A DNA stretch of 64,000 nucleotides from Polyangiaceae bacterium (GCA_947475525.1 CANJMI010000005.1:124001-188000); one strand, 5' to 3'; positions 52,657 through 62,235 are shown, counted from the first letter of the stretch. The notes: generated by a model from the sequence alone, not told the origin. Program-made: numbers and translations.

Positions 52657-54543
52657 ATGAGCAACGACGACAGCACCCAAGACGCGACCGCCACTTCGGA
52701 AGCGCACATTCACGAAGCGTCGGCACACGCCGATACTCCTTCATCCGCCCCTTCGGCTGAGCCCTCTTCGGAGGCGGCTGAGCCCTCTTCGGAGGCGGCT
52801 GCACCGTCGGACCTGGGCGAGACGAGTACGGAGGCGAACACCAACGTCACCGTCGCTGCGACCCAAGAGGGTACGCCCGGCGAACAGCCCAAAAAGAAGC
52901 GTCGCCGTCGGCGTCGCAAGAAGAAGCCCGCGGGAGTCGATGCGCTGACTGACGGGGCAACCTCCGAAGGCACAGCGAGCGGCGAAAGCGGCGACGACGC
53001 GGACAGCGACGACGACGACGACGACGACGCGAACAGCGAAGGCTCGGCCGGAGATGAGACGTCAGGCGATGGCGGCTCGAAGTCCGCGAGGCCGAAGCGC
53101 GCGCTGTCGGCTGGAGAGAGCGGGGCTTCGGCGCCGCGACCGAAACGGAAACCAAAGCCCCAAGCCGAGCGCCCGGCGTTCAACGTCGGCGACGAAGTCT
53201 TCGGTCGCGTCTCAAAGCTCACGCGTGACGCGGTGTTCATCGACGTCGCAGGCGGAAAAGCGATTGGGCTCTTCGATCGCGCCCAGCTCATTCAAGTGCC
53301 GCCGCTCGTCGGCGAGCAATTCATCGCCAAGGTGAAAGGCTTCAGCACGCGTGGCGGCATCCTGATTCTCGGCCCCGAGCCCTTCGATACGCAGCAAACG
53401 CGGCTCGAATTGCGCGCGGCACTCGAGACACGGAACCCCATCGAATGCTGGGTGACCGGCCTCGTCAAGGGCGGCATCGAAGTCGACTACAACGGCGTCC
53501 GGGCGTTCGCCCCGGCCTCGCACGTCGAGCTCAACCCCGGAAACGACCTGTCGCACCTCCTCGGCGAGAAGTTCCCCTTCATCGTCACCCACTACGGGAA
53601 AAAGGGCCGGGACGTCGTGCTCTCGCGCAGGGAAATGCTCGAGAAGCAGTACGGTGAACTGCGCCAAGAAGAGCTCGCCAAGCTGCAACCCGGCATGGTC
53701 TGCAAAGCCGTCGTGCGCAACGTCCTTGCTTGGGGTGCGTTCGCCTCGCTGCCGGACTTTGGTGACGTCGAAGGCGTGATTCACATGAGCGAGGTCAGCC
53801 ACGATCGTGGCGCACGCCTCGGCAGCGTCCTTTCGGCCGGTCGCGAAATCGAAGTCAAAATCCTCCGCATCGACGAGAAGGGGAAGCTTTGGTTGAGCCG
53901 CAAGGCCGCCGTCGACGATCCGTGGGCCACCGTCGCCGAGAAGTACTCCGTCGGGAGCATTCACCACGCGAAAATTGCGCGGCTGACCGAGTTCGGTGCG
54001 TTCATTCAACTCGAGCCAGGCATCGACGGCCTGTGCCACGTCGCCGATCTCTCATTTGAGCCTGTTGAGCACCCGAACAAAGTCGTCCGTGAAGGCGACG
54101 AGCTCGACGTGATCGTGGCGTCAGTCGATCGCGAACGACACAAGGTGTCGCTGCATCCGGCGCCGCCCGAAAACGAACGTGACCTTCCTCGTCCGAAGAT
54201 CGCCGTGAACCTGATGATCAAGGTTCAGGTGAAGCAAATCAAGGAAGCCGGTCTCGGCGTACGGATCCTCGGCTGCACCGGTCGTTCGGCCCGAGCGTTC
54301 ATCCCAGCGGGCCAAACAGGCACGCCACGCGGCACTGAACTTCGAAAGGTCTTTCCAATCGGAACGATCCTCGAGGCAAAAGTGATCGAGCACGACCCGC
54401 GCCGCGGTGAGACGCGCCTGTCAGTTCGCGCGATGAAGGACGACGAAGAGAGGAACGCTTACCGCGATTACCGGAAGAAGGTCGCGCGTGAGGCGACGTT
54501 CGGAACATTCGGCGACCTTCTGAAGAAAAGCTTGGAGCGGTGA
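52657..54543 (+). CDS. S1-domain RNA-binding protein with charged disordered N-terminus
   Basis: 628 residues. Residues 1-170 are low complexity: Ala/Ser/Glu repeats, a basic run (KKKRRRRRRKKKP), then Asp-rich and Ser-rich stretches. Residues about 175-600 hold four or five S1-like folds, including GDEVFGRVSKLTRDAVFIDV, RNVLAWGAFASLPDFGDVEG and KIARLTEFGAFIQLEPGIDG. Resembles ribosomal protein S1 paralogues; a role in mRNA binding is likely. A possible true rpsA is elsewhere. Coupled by GTGA to the SlyD-like gene. Confidence 0.9.
   Translation: MSNDDSTQDATATSEAHIHEASAHADTPSSAPSAEPSSEAAEPSSEAAAPSDLGETSTEANTNVTVAATQEGTPGEQPKKKRRRRRRKKKPAGVDALTDGATSEGTASGESGDDADSDDDDDDDANSEGSAGDETSGDGGSKSARPKRALSAGESGASAPRPKRKPKPQAERPAFNVGDEVFGRVSKLTRDAVFIDVAGGKAIGLFDRAQLIQVPPLVGEQFIAKVKGFSTRGGILILGPEPFDTQQTRLELRAALETRNPIECWVTGLVKGGIEVDYNGVRAFAPASHVELNPGNDLSHLLGEKFPFIVTHYGKKGRDVVLSRREMLEKQYGELRQEELAKLQPGMVCKAVVRNVLAWGAFASLPDFGDVEGVIHMSEVSHDRGARLGSVLSAGREIEVKILRIDEKGKLWLSRKAAVDDPWATVAEKYSVGSIHHAKIARLTEFGAFIQLEPGIDGLCHVADLSFEPVEHPNKVVREGDELDVIVASVDRERHKVSLHPAPPENERDLPRPKIAVNLMIKVQVKQIKEAGLGVRILGCTGRSARAFIPAGQTGTPRGTELRKVFPIGTILEAKVIEHDPRRGETRLSVRAMKDDEERNAYRDYRKKVAREATFGTFGDLLKKSLER
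52755..52796 (+). repeat. Perfect 21-base tandem duplication inside the S1 gene
   Basis: Two copies (52755-52775 and 52776-52796) of GGCTGAGCCCTCTTCGGAGGC, in frame, giving AEPSSEA twice in the disordered N-terminal region. A recent slippage or duplication event is likely. Confidence 0.9.
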
Positions 54544-55246
54544 ACCGAAAGCCCCGCTCCGTCATTCGTGCGAGCGGCGCTGGAACCCCGCAGTCTGCAT
54601 CGCGCGGAGGACCACAATCGCCGCGAAGGCCCGGGCCGCCGCAAGCTGCGTCCGATTTGACGGTCGGCGCGGACATGGCGGTGAAGCTCACGTACCGCCT
54701 CTTCGACGAGGCGGGCGAGCAGCACGACGAGATCACCAAACGAGAGCCCCTGTCGTACGTTCACGGGTATGCGCAGATCATCCCGGGCCTCGAATTGGGC
54801 ATCGAGGGAGCGCGAGTCGGAGACCGACGGACCCTCCACCTCCAGCCCGATGAAGCCTTTGGCGAGTACGATGCCGAGGCTCGGTGCGAAATCGATCGGA
54901 ACGACTTCCCCGACGCGGAACGCGCGTCGATCGGGGACGAGCTTATCTGCACCGCCCCCGACGGCAGCGAATGCGCGTACCGCATCGTCGAGATCAGCGA
55001 GTCGGACATCCTGGCTGACTGCAATCACCCACTCGCCGGACAGCATGTGCGGTTCGAAGTGGAAGTCCTGTCGATACGCAAAGCCACCGACGAAGAGCTC
55101 GTCGCGGCGATGGCCGACATGGACGAGCGTATTGTCTACGCGGATTCGATCGGGTATGCCACGGAACCCGACGAAGAAGAAAATCACGGTGCGCCAGAGC
55201 CACCGCTGGTTCAGCTTCGCCGGAACCCGAACGCAGGATCGACACC

Positions 55247-55250
<4 letters not shown>
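54540..55250 (+). CDS. SlyD-like FKBP peptidyl-prolyl isomerase
   Basis: The GTG at 54540 overlaps the previous stop (GTGA). The FKBP core (VKLTYRLFDEAGEQHDEITK, LSYVHGYAQIIPGLELGIEG, LHLQPDEAFGEYDAEARCEI, LADCNHPLAGQHVRFEVEVL) is diagnostic of SlyD. With this start the protein has about 40 extra Arg/Pro/Ser-rich N-terminal residues and lacks a His-rich tail. A TTG at 54657 or ATG at 54675 would give a standard start. Confidence 0.88.
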
Positions 55251-55474
<224 letters not shown>

Positions 55475-55511
55475 ACGCGTTTCGAAAACTCTATTTCGAC
55501 GACGAGGGGCC

Positions 55512-55820
55512 ATGAACGGCGACGAACACGACATCGACGAGCTGCCCCCAAGCGGCACGTTCGACCTTCCGAAACTCGACTTTGCGACCTTCGTCATGTC
55601 GATACTCGGCTCGGCCTTCGTGCGCCTTGGCGATGCCCCCGATCCCGAGACCGGCAAGGCCGTCGAGCCGAACCTGATGCTCGCGCGGCAGGACATCGAC
55701 CTCCTCGCTCTCCTGCAGCACAAAACGCGGGGGAACCTCGACGGCGAAGAGGAGCGCGTACTCAACCAGGGGCTCTATGACCTTCGCTTGCGGTACGTGG
55801 AGGTGGCGAAGGCCAAGTGA
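55512..55820 (+). CDS. DUF1844 family protein
   Basis: 102 residues. The sequence LPKLDFATFVMSILGSAFVR, GDAPDPETGKAVEPNLMLAR, QDIDLLALLQHKTRGNLDGE, EERVLNQGLYDLRLRYVEV matches DUF1844 along its whole length. Function unknown. Followed by the HtrA gene with a GTGA overlap. Confidence 0.9.
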   Translation: MNGDEHDIDELPPSGTFDLPKLDFATFVMSILGSAFVRLGDAPDPETGKAVEPNLMLARQDIDLLALLQHKTRGNLDGEEERVLNQGLYDLRLRYVEVAKAK

Positions 55821-56926
55821 AGGTCTCGCTGCTCATCGCGTTGCTTCTCGCAGGCTGCAACGTCATCCAAAAGAGGTCCGGCGCCGGCGGGAGCTCGAGC
55901 GCATTGCCCTCCGGAGCCATCCCGGTGCTCAGCGGCTCGGAGCTGGCTCTCACCCCTCCCGTTCAGCCCGCGCCTAGCTCCACAATCGGCACCCTGCCGT
56001 CGCTCGCGCCGCTCGTCACGAAGGCCGGACCGAGCGTAGTGACCATCAAGGCCTTCGTACGCCGTCAGAATGGCTTCGGGCGTGGCGCGTTTGAAGAGCG
56101 CGGGGTCGGCTCGGGATTCATCTACGATGCGAAAGGCTACCTTCTCACGAACAATCACGTGATCGAGGAGGCCGACCGGCTCATCGTCAAACTCGACGAC
56201 ACGCGAGAAATCGAAGCCACCGTCGTCGGCGCGGACAAACCGACGGACGTGGCCGTGCTGCGAATCGAAGCCGACAAGCTCGCCCCGCTCGCGGTGGGTG
56301 ATTCCCGCGCCGTCGAGGTCGGGGACTGGGTCGTGGCGATCGGTAACCCGTTCGGGCTCGAGCACACCGTTTCCGCGGGTATCGTCTCCGCCAAAGGGCG
56401 CACCCGCGAGGACGTCAAGGGTCTCGACCCCGCGGGGTATTTCAACTTCATCCAGACCGACGCAAGCATCAATCCGGGGAACTCAGGCGGGCCGCTGCTG
56501 AACATGGCGGGACAGGTCGTCGGCATCAACGCCGCGATTCGAGCGAACGCGAACAACATCGGCTTCGCGATTCCGATGGAGATGGTCGTGCAGCTTCTAC
56601 CGATGCTGCTGCGTGATGGGCGTGTAACCCGAAGTGCCATCGGCATACTCGTCGAGGAAGTCTCCGCCGCGGAGGCCGAGAAACTCGGGCAGACCGGGCG
56701 GCATGGCGCGAAGGTGTTGAAGATTCTCGCCGGTGGCGCGGCCGACCAAGCGGGGCTCGCTCCAGGCGACGTCATCCTGGGTTTCGACGGGAAGCCCGTG
56801 AAGGACCCGAACGAGCTCCGCTGGCTTGCCAGCATTGCCGGAGTGAAGCGCACCGTGAATTTGCGCATCGGGCGGGGTGAAAGAATCTTTGACATGCGCG
56901 TCACCCTGGGTGAACTGAGCGAATAG
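55817..56926 (+). CDS. HtrA/DegP-type serine protease (lipoprotein form)
   Basis: 369 residues, GTG start overlapping the DUF1844 stop. Signal MKVSLLIALLLAGC with lipobox. Trypsin-like triad: His114 in TNNHVIEEAD, Asp144 in KPTDVAVLRIEAD, Ser223 in NPGNSGGPLL. One PDZ domain follows (GAADQAGLAPGDVILGFDGK). Envelope protein quality control. Upstream of the ECF sigma/anti-sigma pair, which suggests a shared envelope-stress response. Confidence 0.94.
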   Translation: MKVSLLIALLLAGCNVIQKRSGAGGSSSALPSGAIPVLSGSELALTPPVQPAPSSTIGTLPSLAPLVTKAGPSVVTIKAFVRRQNGFGRGAFEERGVGSGFIYDAKGYLLTNNHVIEEADRLIVKLDDTREIEATVVGADKPTDVAVLRIEADKLAPLAVGDSRAVEVGDWVVAIGNPFGLEHTVSAGIVSAKGRTREDVKGLDPAGYFNFIQTDASINPGNSGGPLLNMAGQVVGINAAIRANANNIGFAIPMEMVVQLLPMLLRDGRVTRSAIGILVEEVSAAEAEKLGQTGRHGAKVLKILAGGAADQAGLAPGDVILGFDGKPVKDPNELRWLASIAGVKRTVNLRIGRGERIFDMRVTLGELSE

Positions 56927-56968
56927 CCTCGCGGCACGCGACTGCGCGGGCGTACAAACCTTCCTCTC

Positions 56969-57769
56969 GTGGCTTCCCCGTCGACACCCCCTATGGCCGC
57001 AGAGGCCGACAAAATCGCGACATCGAGTGGCGCAAGCGTCGATGTTGACGAGCCCGCTTTCCCACCGGGCGCCGAAATCCGGCCCGCGACTCGAGCCCGT
57101 GTGAATACCGGCCACACTGCTCCGTCCAACCAACTGGAAAGACGCCGAGAAGCGGAGGAAGACCGTGCCCTGGTCGAACGAGCCCGAAGTGGAGACAAAC
57201 ACGCGTTCCGCGTCCTGGTGCAGAAGCATCAGCGCCGTGCGTTTTCGGTCGCCCTTGGCCTGCTACGGGATGAAAACGACGCCCGCGAGATCGTCCAGGA
57301 GGCCTTCATTCGGGTCTACCGCAATTTGGCTCGTTTCGAAGGGTCGTCCTCATTTTTCACCTGGCTCTACCGAATCATCACGAACCTCGCGATCGACCAC
57401 AGGCGGAAGCCCTCGAGGCGCGATCACGAAAGCCTGGAAGGCAGCCAAAGTGACGACGAGGCCCCCCTCCAACTGGTTGCGCCGCCCAACGCGGATCCCG
57501 GAGAGCTCGTTCACCGACAACAACTCGGCGAGTCCATCCAGCGGGCCCTCGATGCGCTGCCCCCCTACCACCGCGCGGTTATTCTCATGCGGGAAGTTGA
57601 AGGCCTCAGCTACCAGGAGATGGCCGAAGCGATGAGCGTCTCAAAGGGCACGATCATGAGTCGGTTGTTCCACGCGCGGCAGAAGCTCCAACGCGCGCTC
57701 GTGGATTGCTACCGCGAGCAGTTGGGCACTGAACCGAATCCAGGACAGGATTCGAGCGAAAACGAGTGA
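56969..57769 (+). CDS. ECF-type RNA polymerase sigma factor (RpoE-like)
   Basis: 266 residues from a GTG. The N-terminus holds about 60 residues of Ala/Ser/Pro-rich leader, then sigma region 2 (DKHAFRVLVQKHQRRAFSVA, DENDAREIVQEAFIRVYRNL, SSSFFTWLYRIITNLAIDHR) and region 4 (LDALPPYHRAVILMREVEGL, SYQEMAEAMSVSKGTIMSRL). Directs transcription of an extracytoplasmic-stress regulon. Followed by a membrane anti-sigma gene after 16 bases. Confidence 0.95.
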   Translation: MASPSTPPMAAEADKIATSSGASVDVDEPAFPPGAEIRPATRARVNTGHTAPSNQLERRREAEEDRALVERARSGDKHAFRVLVQKHQRRAFSVALGLLRDENDAREIVQEAFIRVYRNLARFEGSSSFFTWLYRIITNLAIDHRRKPSRRDHESLEGSQSDDEAPLQLVAPPNADPGELVHRQQLGESIQRALDALPPYHRAVILMREVEGLSYQEMAEAMSVSKGTIMSRLFHARQKLQRALVDCYREQLGTEPNPGQDSSENE

Positions 57770-57785
57770 CATTGAGGAGCGCATC

Positions 57786-58511
57786 GTGAATAGCCGACCC
57801 AACGCATTGCCAAACCCCACCGGTGAGCCGCCGCTCGACGATGCGCGTCTAATGATGATGCTCGACGGCGAGCTCAGTGCCGAAGAGCAGGACGAGCTCG
57901 AGCGAGCGCTTGAGTCGATGCCCGAGGCACGCGGCAAACTCACGACCTTGGACGCAGTGGGCGCGGTGCTTCGCCACACTGCCGAGAGCGACACGCGCGG
58001 CGACGGGATCGCTGACGCGGTGATGGCCGCGATCGATGCCGAAGATGCATCACGTGGCGGGCAGACGAGCGCGAATCACGTCAACCCTCCAGGCAAGTCC
58101 GCGCACAGCGCCGAGCTGCGGATGGCCGAGCCAGCGCTCCGCTCGCGCACCACCGCCAATGACAACGCGAGGAGCATCTTCGGAGTCGCCGCGCTCGCGG
58201 CTGCGGCGGCGGCCGCCCTCTTCGTGTGGGGACGCACCCAACCCACCGACATGAACATGGCCTTCGGGCCGCTGCCCGAGGCCCCGCTCGCCGCGGCCCC
58301 GCTCGCCGCCCAAATGCCGAAGCAGCTCGCCATCGCGCCAATACCGAGCGGCCCAAGCGAGCAGGAAGCCGCGAACGATGCGAGCGAAAACACGCCCGTC
58401 GAAGTCGCGTCCATTGAATTTGGCACGCGAGACGGTTCGGTGTTCTACGTGCCCGGAGACGGTGTGAACACGACCGTGGTTTGGATCAACGACGCTGGAG
58501 AAGAGCAATGA
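57786..58511 (+). CDS. Putative membrane anti-sigma factor without zinc-binding motif
   Basis: 241 residues, GTG start. The N-terminal part (MMMLDGELSAEEQDELERAL then ESMPEARGKL) resembles the anti-sigma domain LDGELSPEE...CPECR but the Cys of the zinc motif are replaced (Met and Ala), so a zinc-free variant. One membrane helix (SIFGVAALAAAAAAALFVWG), then an Ala/Pro-rich periplasmic segment. Position and topology support control of the adjacent sigma factor. Four-base overlap with the next gene. Confidence 0.8.
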   Translation: MNSRPNALPNPTGEPPLDDARLMMMLDGELSAEEQDELERALESMPEARGKLTTLDAVGAVLRHTAESDTRGDGIADAVMAAIDAEDASRGGQTSANHVNPPGKSAHSAELRMAEPALRSRTTANDNARSIFGVAALAAAAAAALFVWGRTQPTDMNMAFGPLPEAPLAAAPLAAQMPKQLAIAPIPSGPSEQEAANDASENTPVEVASIEFGTRDGSVFYVPGDGVNTTVVWINDAGEEQ

Positions 58512-59008
58512 GAGCCTTGACGGTGGCAGCAACACTCGCGGGGTGCGTCGGATTCACGGCGTTCGCGCACGCAGAGGACAAGGTCTCGAATCGGACCCAA
58601 AACGCCGAAAAGGCGCCGAATGTCGAAGCGAGCGCGGAGATAGTGATCGCTCACGGAAGCAACTCGGGAAAGGGCATCGACCCCAAACTGTCCCGCTACA
58701 AAGAACTGAAGAACCCGCCGTTTTCCTCGTACGACACCTACGCGCTGCTCGACGAGGCTACTCGCGCACTGACGCGAGGAAAGCCTGCCTCGATGAAGCT
58801 TCCCGACGGCGGCGAGCTCAAGATCGTACTCGACGGCGTTGAAGAGAAAGCCGGCAAACCGCTGCGGTTCGTGATCAAGGCGACGGTGAAAAAGGCCGGC
58901 GGCGAAGAGTCCACGGTGCAGGTCAAAGCGAAGGCCGGTGCGATGTTCTTCGTAGCAGGGCAAAAATTCGAGCAGGGGATTCTCGTGCTCGGCATCAAGA
59001 TGCGATAG
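58508..59008 (+). CDS. Exported protein of unknown function downstream of the anti-sigma gene
   Basis: The ATG at 58508 overlaps the anti-sigma stop (ATGA). 166 residues with signal MRALTVAATLAGCVGFTAFA. The mature part has a central PKLSRYKELKNPPFSSYDTY and several basic strands (LRFVIKATVKKAGGEESTVQ). No family recognised; as it follows the sigma and anti-sigma it could be a stress-signal sensor or target. Confidence 0.75.
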   Translation: MRALTVAATLAGCVGFTAFAHAEDKVSNRTQNAEKAPNVEASAEIVIAHGSNSGKGIDPKLSRYKELKNPPFSSYDTYALLDEATRALTRGKPASMKLPDGGELKIVLDGVEEKAGKPLRFVIKATVKKAGGEESTVQVKAKAGAMFFVAGQKFEQGILVLGIKMR

Positions 59009-59019
59009 TCGTCGACGTG

Positions 59020-59685
59020 ATGTCGAAGGGCCGAATCGCGCTGCTGGTCCCATTCGCCTTCGCGCTGCTCCTCGTGGGCTGCCGTTCGAGTGCGGGCCCG
59101 CTCACCCCGCCACCTTCCTTCACGGCAGGCAAGCTGCCTCGATACGTAGGCGGCTATCGCCTGCCCTTCGACGGAGCCTGGCGGGTTCATCGCACGCACT
59201 ATGAGATGAAGAACGATCAAGCGTTCGCCGTCGATCTGGTGCTCGATGCGGACCACCCGAGGCGCGGCGGTCGGAACACGGACTATCCAACGTACGGGCT
59301 AAGCATCGTGGCTGACGGACCGGGCGTCGTCGCCCTCGCGGTCGATGGCGTCCCCGACAACGAGCCAAACGTCGCCAATGGTTACGAGGCCCACGGCAAT
59401 TTCATCGTGCTCGACCACGGCAACGGAGAGTTTTCCCTGTTTGCACACCTCATCCCAGGCAGCGTGCGCGTGCGCGCCGGGCAGGTGGTGGGGATGGGCC
59501 AAGAGCTCGGCCTGTGCGGCAATTCCGGACACAGCACAATGCCCCACCTCCACTGGCAGGTGATGGACAACTACCAGCCCCATCTTGCTCGAGCTCGGGC
59601 GATTCGCCTGCTTGGCTACGAGCGCAACGGCGCGGCATCGGGCGCACGCCTCGAGAGCGGCGACATCGTTCGACCCCTGAAGTGA
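59020..59685 (+). CDS. M23-family peptidoglycan peptidase lipoprotein
   Basis: 221 residues. Signal ending ALLLVGC (lipobox). The M23 zinc-site pattern is KNDQAFAVDLVLD (Asp ligand present; the first His of the HxGxD type is not in the classical place), NFIVLDHGNGEFSLFAHLIP and HSTMPHLHWQV (HLH ligands). Overall this fits LytM-like endopeptidases, with some doubt about activity. A GTG one codon upstream (59017) is an alternative start. Confidence 0.85.
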   Translation: MSKGRIALLVPFAFALLLVGCRSSAGPLTPPPSFTAGKLPRYVGGYRLPFDGAWRVHRTHYEMKNDQAFAVDLVLDADHPRRGGRNTDYPTYGLSIVADGPGVVALAVDGVPDNEPNVANGYEAHGNFIVLDHGNGEFSLFAHLIPGSVRVRAGQVVGMGQELGLCGNSGHSTMPHLHWQVMDNYQPHLARARAIRLLGYERNGAASGARLESGDIVRPLK

Positions 59686-59761
59686 CACGGGCGCACAGCG
59701 CGGCGACAACGGCCCTTCAGGAAGCTGGTCTAGGGCGCACGGCAGCGGTAGCCTTCGGTCC

Positions 59762-60634
59762 ATGTTACGTTGGTGGCTGAAGGTCGTGTTGCTAACGGCG
59801 CTGGTTGGAGCCTCATGCTTCTGGCCGGGCTCCGCCCACGCGCAAAGGGGCGCTCAGAGCGTGGCTGCGCTGATCAAGAAGGGGCAGACTTTCTTCGACG
59901 ACCAGCGTTACGAGGAGTCGACCCAGACGCTGTCGGCGGCGCTTTTGCGGCCGGACATCTCGAAGGCCCAAAAGATCGAGGTCTTCACACTGCTCGCCTT
60001 CAACTACATCCTGCTCGACAAGAAAGAGGAAGCCGACGGCGCGGTGCGCGGGCTGCTCGTCACCGACGAAACGTTCGACCTGCAGGCCAGCGAATCTCCT
60101 CGCTTCCGTGACTTTTTCGCCGAGACACGGAAGCACTGGACCGACGAAGGCAAGCCGGGAATGCGGGACGCTGGTGCCGAAGCCCGGGCGCCCAGCGTGA
60201 AGATTCGCCACGCCTCACCCGCGCAGGTGACGAAGAATACCGACATCGCATTGAGCGGGGAGATCGACGACGCGAGCGGGAGCGTCAACCAGGTGCGCCT
60301 GTACTTCCGCCAAGGCTCGTCCGACAAGTTCGTCTCGAGCAAAGTGAAGTACGCCATGCGGAAGTTTACTGCGCAAATTCCCTCGGCTTCCGTGCGACCG
60401 CCGCTCGTCGAGTATTACATCGAGTCTCTCGACGAAAATGGTCTTCCCGTCGCGACGCGCGGCGACGCTGAGTCGCCACTGCGAATTGCGGTTCCCGAAA
60501 GCGGAGGCGTATTTTCGAGCCCGTGGTTCTGGGTGCCCGTGAGCGTCACCGTCGTCGCCGCGGTGGTGATCCCCATCGTCATCCTTACGACACGCTCAAC
60601 GACGGCCGACATCACCGTCACGGTCTCAGAGTGA
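59762..60634 (+). CDS. Exported TPR-like protein with C-terminal membrane anchor
   Basis: 290 residues. Signal peptide (LKVVLLTALVGASCFWPGSA then HA), TPR-like helical pairs in the first half (FFDDQRYEESTQTLSAALLR), and a beta-rich domain (LYFRQGSSDKFVSSKVKYAM) before a C-terminal hydrophobic segment (FWVPVSVTVVAAVVIPIVIL). Function unknown. The region from 59686 to 59761 upstream is short and gene-free. Confidence 0.75.
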   Translation: MLRWWLKVVLLTALVGASCFWPGSAHAQRGAQSVAALIKKGQTFFDDQRYEESTQTLSAALLRPDISKAQKIEVFTLLAFNYILLDKKEEADGAVRGLLVTDETFDLQASESPRFRDFFAETRKHWTDEGKPGMRDAGAEARAPSVKIRHASPAQVTKNTDIALSGEIDDASGSVNQVRLYFRQGSSDKFVSSKVKYAMRKFTAQIPSASVRPPLVEYYIESLDENGLPVATRGDAESPLRIAVPESGGVFSSPWFWVPVSVTVVAAVVIPIVILTTRSTTADITVTVSE

Positions 60635-60638
60635 TCTC

Positions 60639-61529
60639 GTGACCATTCCCCGATTCCCCTACGTCCAAGTCGACACGACACCCGAACTGGCAGACGCACT
60701 TGCGAGCTTGCTTTTCGACCTCGGTGCAACAGGCGTCGAGACGCGCGACGACACGACCACCCCGCGCGGCCCTGGTGGCGGCGTTGTGCGGCTCGTCTCC
60801 AGCTTCGACCACGCCGAAGCGGCCGAGAGCGCCGTCGCGGAGCTGCGCGAGGCCTTCCCGACGCTCCGTAGCGAAGTCGGTGAGATCGTCGGCGATGCGT
60901 GGCGCGACGCGTACAAGCAGTTCTTCGCGCCATTCGCGCTGACGAATGGAATCGTCGTCGTGCCGCCGTGGGTCGAAGGACACCGCGTCGAGCCCGACCA
61001 ACGCGTCCTTTGGATGGATCCAGGTCGCGCGTTTGGTACGGGGCTTCACTCGACGACCCGCCTCGTCGCGGAGGCTTTGCAAAAGCGAGCAGCCCTGCTC
61101 GCGGGTGCGCGCGTCTTCGACGTGGGAACCGGCAGCGGCGTCCTCGCATTGGTGGCGTTGCTGCTCGGCGCCGCGAGCGCGGTCGCCGTCGACAACGATC
61201 CCGACGTGCTCGAAGTGGCGATTGAAAATGCCGGCCGCAACGGCCTCGCAGGGAACATCGAAGTCAGTGCGACGCCGCTCGCCGACGTCACGGGCACGTT
61301 CCCTATCGTCGTCGCGAACATCCGCGCAACGACGCTCGTCGACATGACCCGCGATCTTCGCAATCGCCTCACGCCGGACGGCGTGTTGATCTTGAGCGGC
61401 ATTCTTGCGGGCGAACGCGCGGAGGTCGAAGCGGCCTTCGTCGCGGACGGTTTCGTAGTCGAAGAAGTCACGCATCGCGGCGAAGGCGAAGACGCCTGGG
61501 TCGCGATCGCCGTGCGCATTCGGGCGTGA
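60639..61529 (+). CDS. prmA: Ribosomal protein L11 methyltransferase
   Basis: 296 residues, GTG start. SAM-methyltransferase motifs: AFGTGLHSTTRLVAEALQ, VFDVGTGSGVLALVALLLGA, AVDNDPDVLEVAIENAG, PIVVANIRATTLVDM, ILSGILAGERAEVEAAF. Matches PrmA in order and length. Followed one base later by the rsmE gene. Confidence 0.96.
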   Translation: MTIPRFPYVQVDTTPELADALASLLFDLGATGVETRDDTTTPRGPGGGVVRLVSSFDHAEAAESAVAELREAFPTLRSEVGEIVGDAWRDAYKQFFAPFALTNGIVVVPPWVEGHRVEPDQRVLWMDPGRAFGTGLHSTTRLVAEALQKRAALLAGARVFDVGTGSGVLALVALLLGAASAVAVDNDPDVLEVAIENAGRNGLAGNIEVSATPLADVTGTFPIVVANIRATTLVDMTRDLRNRLTPDGVLILSGILAGERAEVEAAFVADGFVVEEVTHRGEGEDAWVAIAVRIRA

Positions 61530-61530
61530 C

Positions 61531-62235
61531 ATGCTGCGTGTACCGCAGGATGCGATCGTCGCGGGCGTCCGTGTGCTCGACGAGGCGACGGCGCGCTACG
61601 TCACACGCGTGCACCGACTGAATACGGGTGACGTGTTTCTCGCCTTCGACCCCGTTCACGCGCTCGAAGCGGAAGCCGAAATCGTCAGTACGAACGGGCC
61701 CGTTCACGTGCGGCTCAGTGGCCCCGTTGCCTGCACGAACCTCCCCCGCAGGCGCGTCACCGTGATCCAAACGGCGAGCAAAGGAAGCAAGATCGAGGAC
61801 GTCCTCCGCGACGCGACTGAGCTCGGCGTGACGCGCTTTGTGGTCGCCGTTGGACAGCGCAGCATCAAGCGCCCCGAGGCATCTCAGACGTCGCGATGGG
61901 TGCGGGTTTCGATCGAGGCGGCACGCCAGTGTGGTCGTGGCGATGTTCCGGAGCTTGCGGGTCCGATGCCACTCGCTCAAGCACTTGCCGAGCCGGGGGA
62001 CGTCCGCTGGCTCATGGAGCCGCGAGGCGTCCACGTGCGCGTCGCAGCGGCCTCGGCGACGAAGGGGGCGACGGTGCTGGTCATCGGACCGGAAGGCGGT
62101 TTTGCGCCGGAAGAACTCGAGCTCGCCGAGCGCCTCGGATACCTGCGCGTCTCACTGGGCTCGTTCGTGCTGCGAACGGAAACCGCGTGCGCGGCGGCGC
62201 TGGGAGCGATAGCCGCCCTCACCGATGCCGGGTGA
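61531..62235 (+). CDS. rsmE: 16S rRNA m3U1498 methyltransferase
   Basis: 234 residues of the SPOUT superfamily. C-terminal knot motif VLVIGPEGGFAPEELELAER, LGSFVLRTETACAAAL, and the central VIQTASKGSKIEDVLRDATE are family marks. The PUA-like N-terminus starts LRVPQDAIVAGVRV. prmA-rsmE is a common pair. Confidence 0.96.
   Translation: MLRVPQDAIVAGVRVLDEATARYVTRVHRLNTGDVFLAFDPVHALEAEAEIVSTNGPVHVRLSGPVACTNLPRRRVTVIQTASKGSKIEDVLRDATELGVTRFVVAVGQRSIKRPEASQTSRWVRVSIEAARQCGRGDVPELAGPMPLAQALAEPGDVRWLMEPRGVHVRVAAASATKGATVLVIGPEGGFAPEELELAERLGYLRVSLGSFVLRTETACAAALGAIAALTDAG

Noticed and set aside
52980-53045. Second Asp-rich microsatellite as a separate repeat element
   Set aside because: The GAC codons are interrupted and lie within the disordered part of the S1 protein; covered in that gene's entry.
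53212-54039. Minus-strand frame opposite the S1 gene
   Set aside because: S1 motifs on the plus strand are unambiguous and the opposite frame shows no domain.
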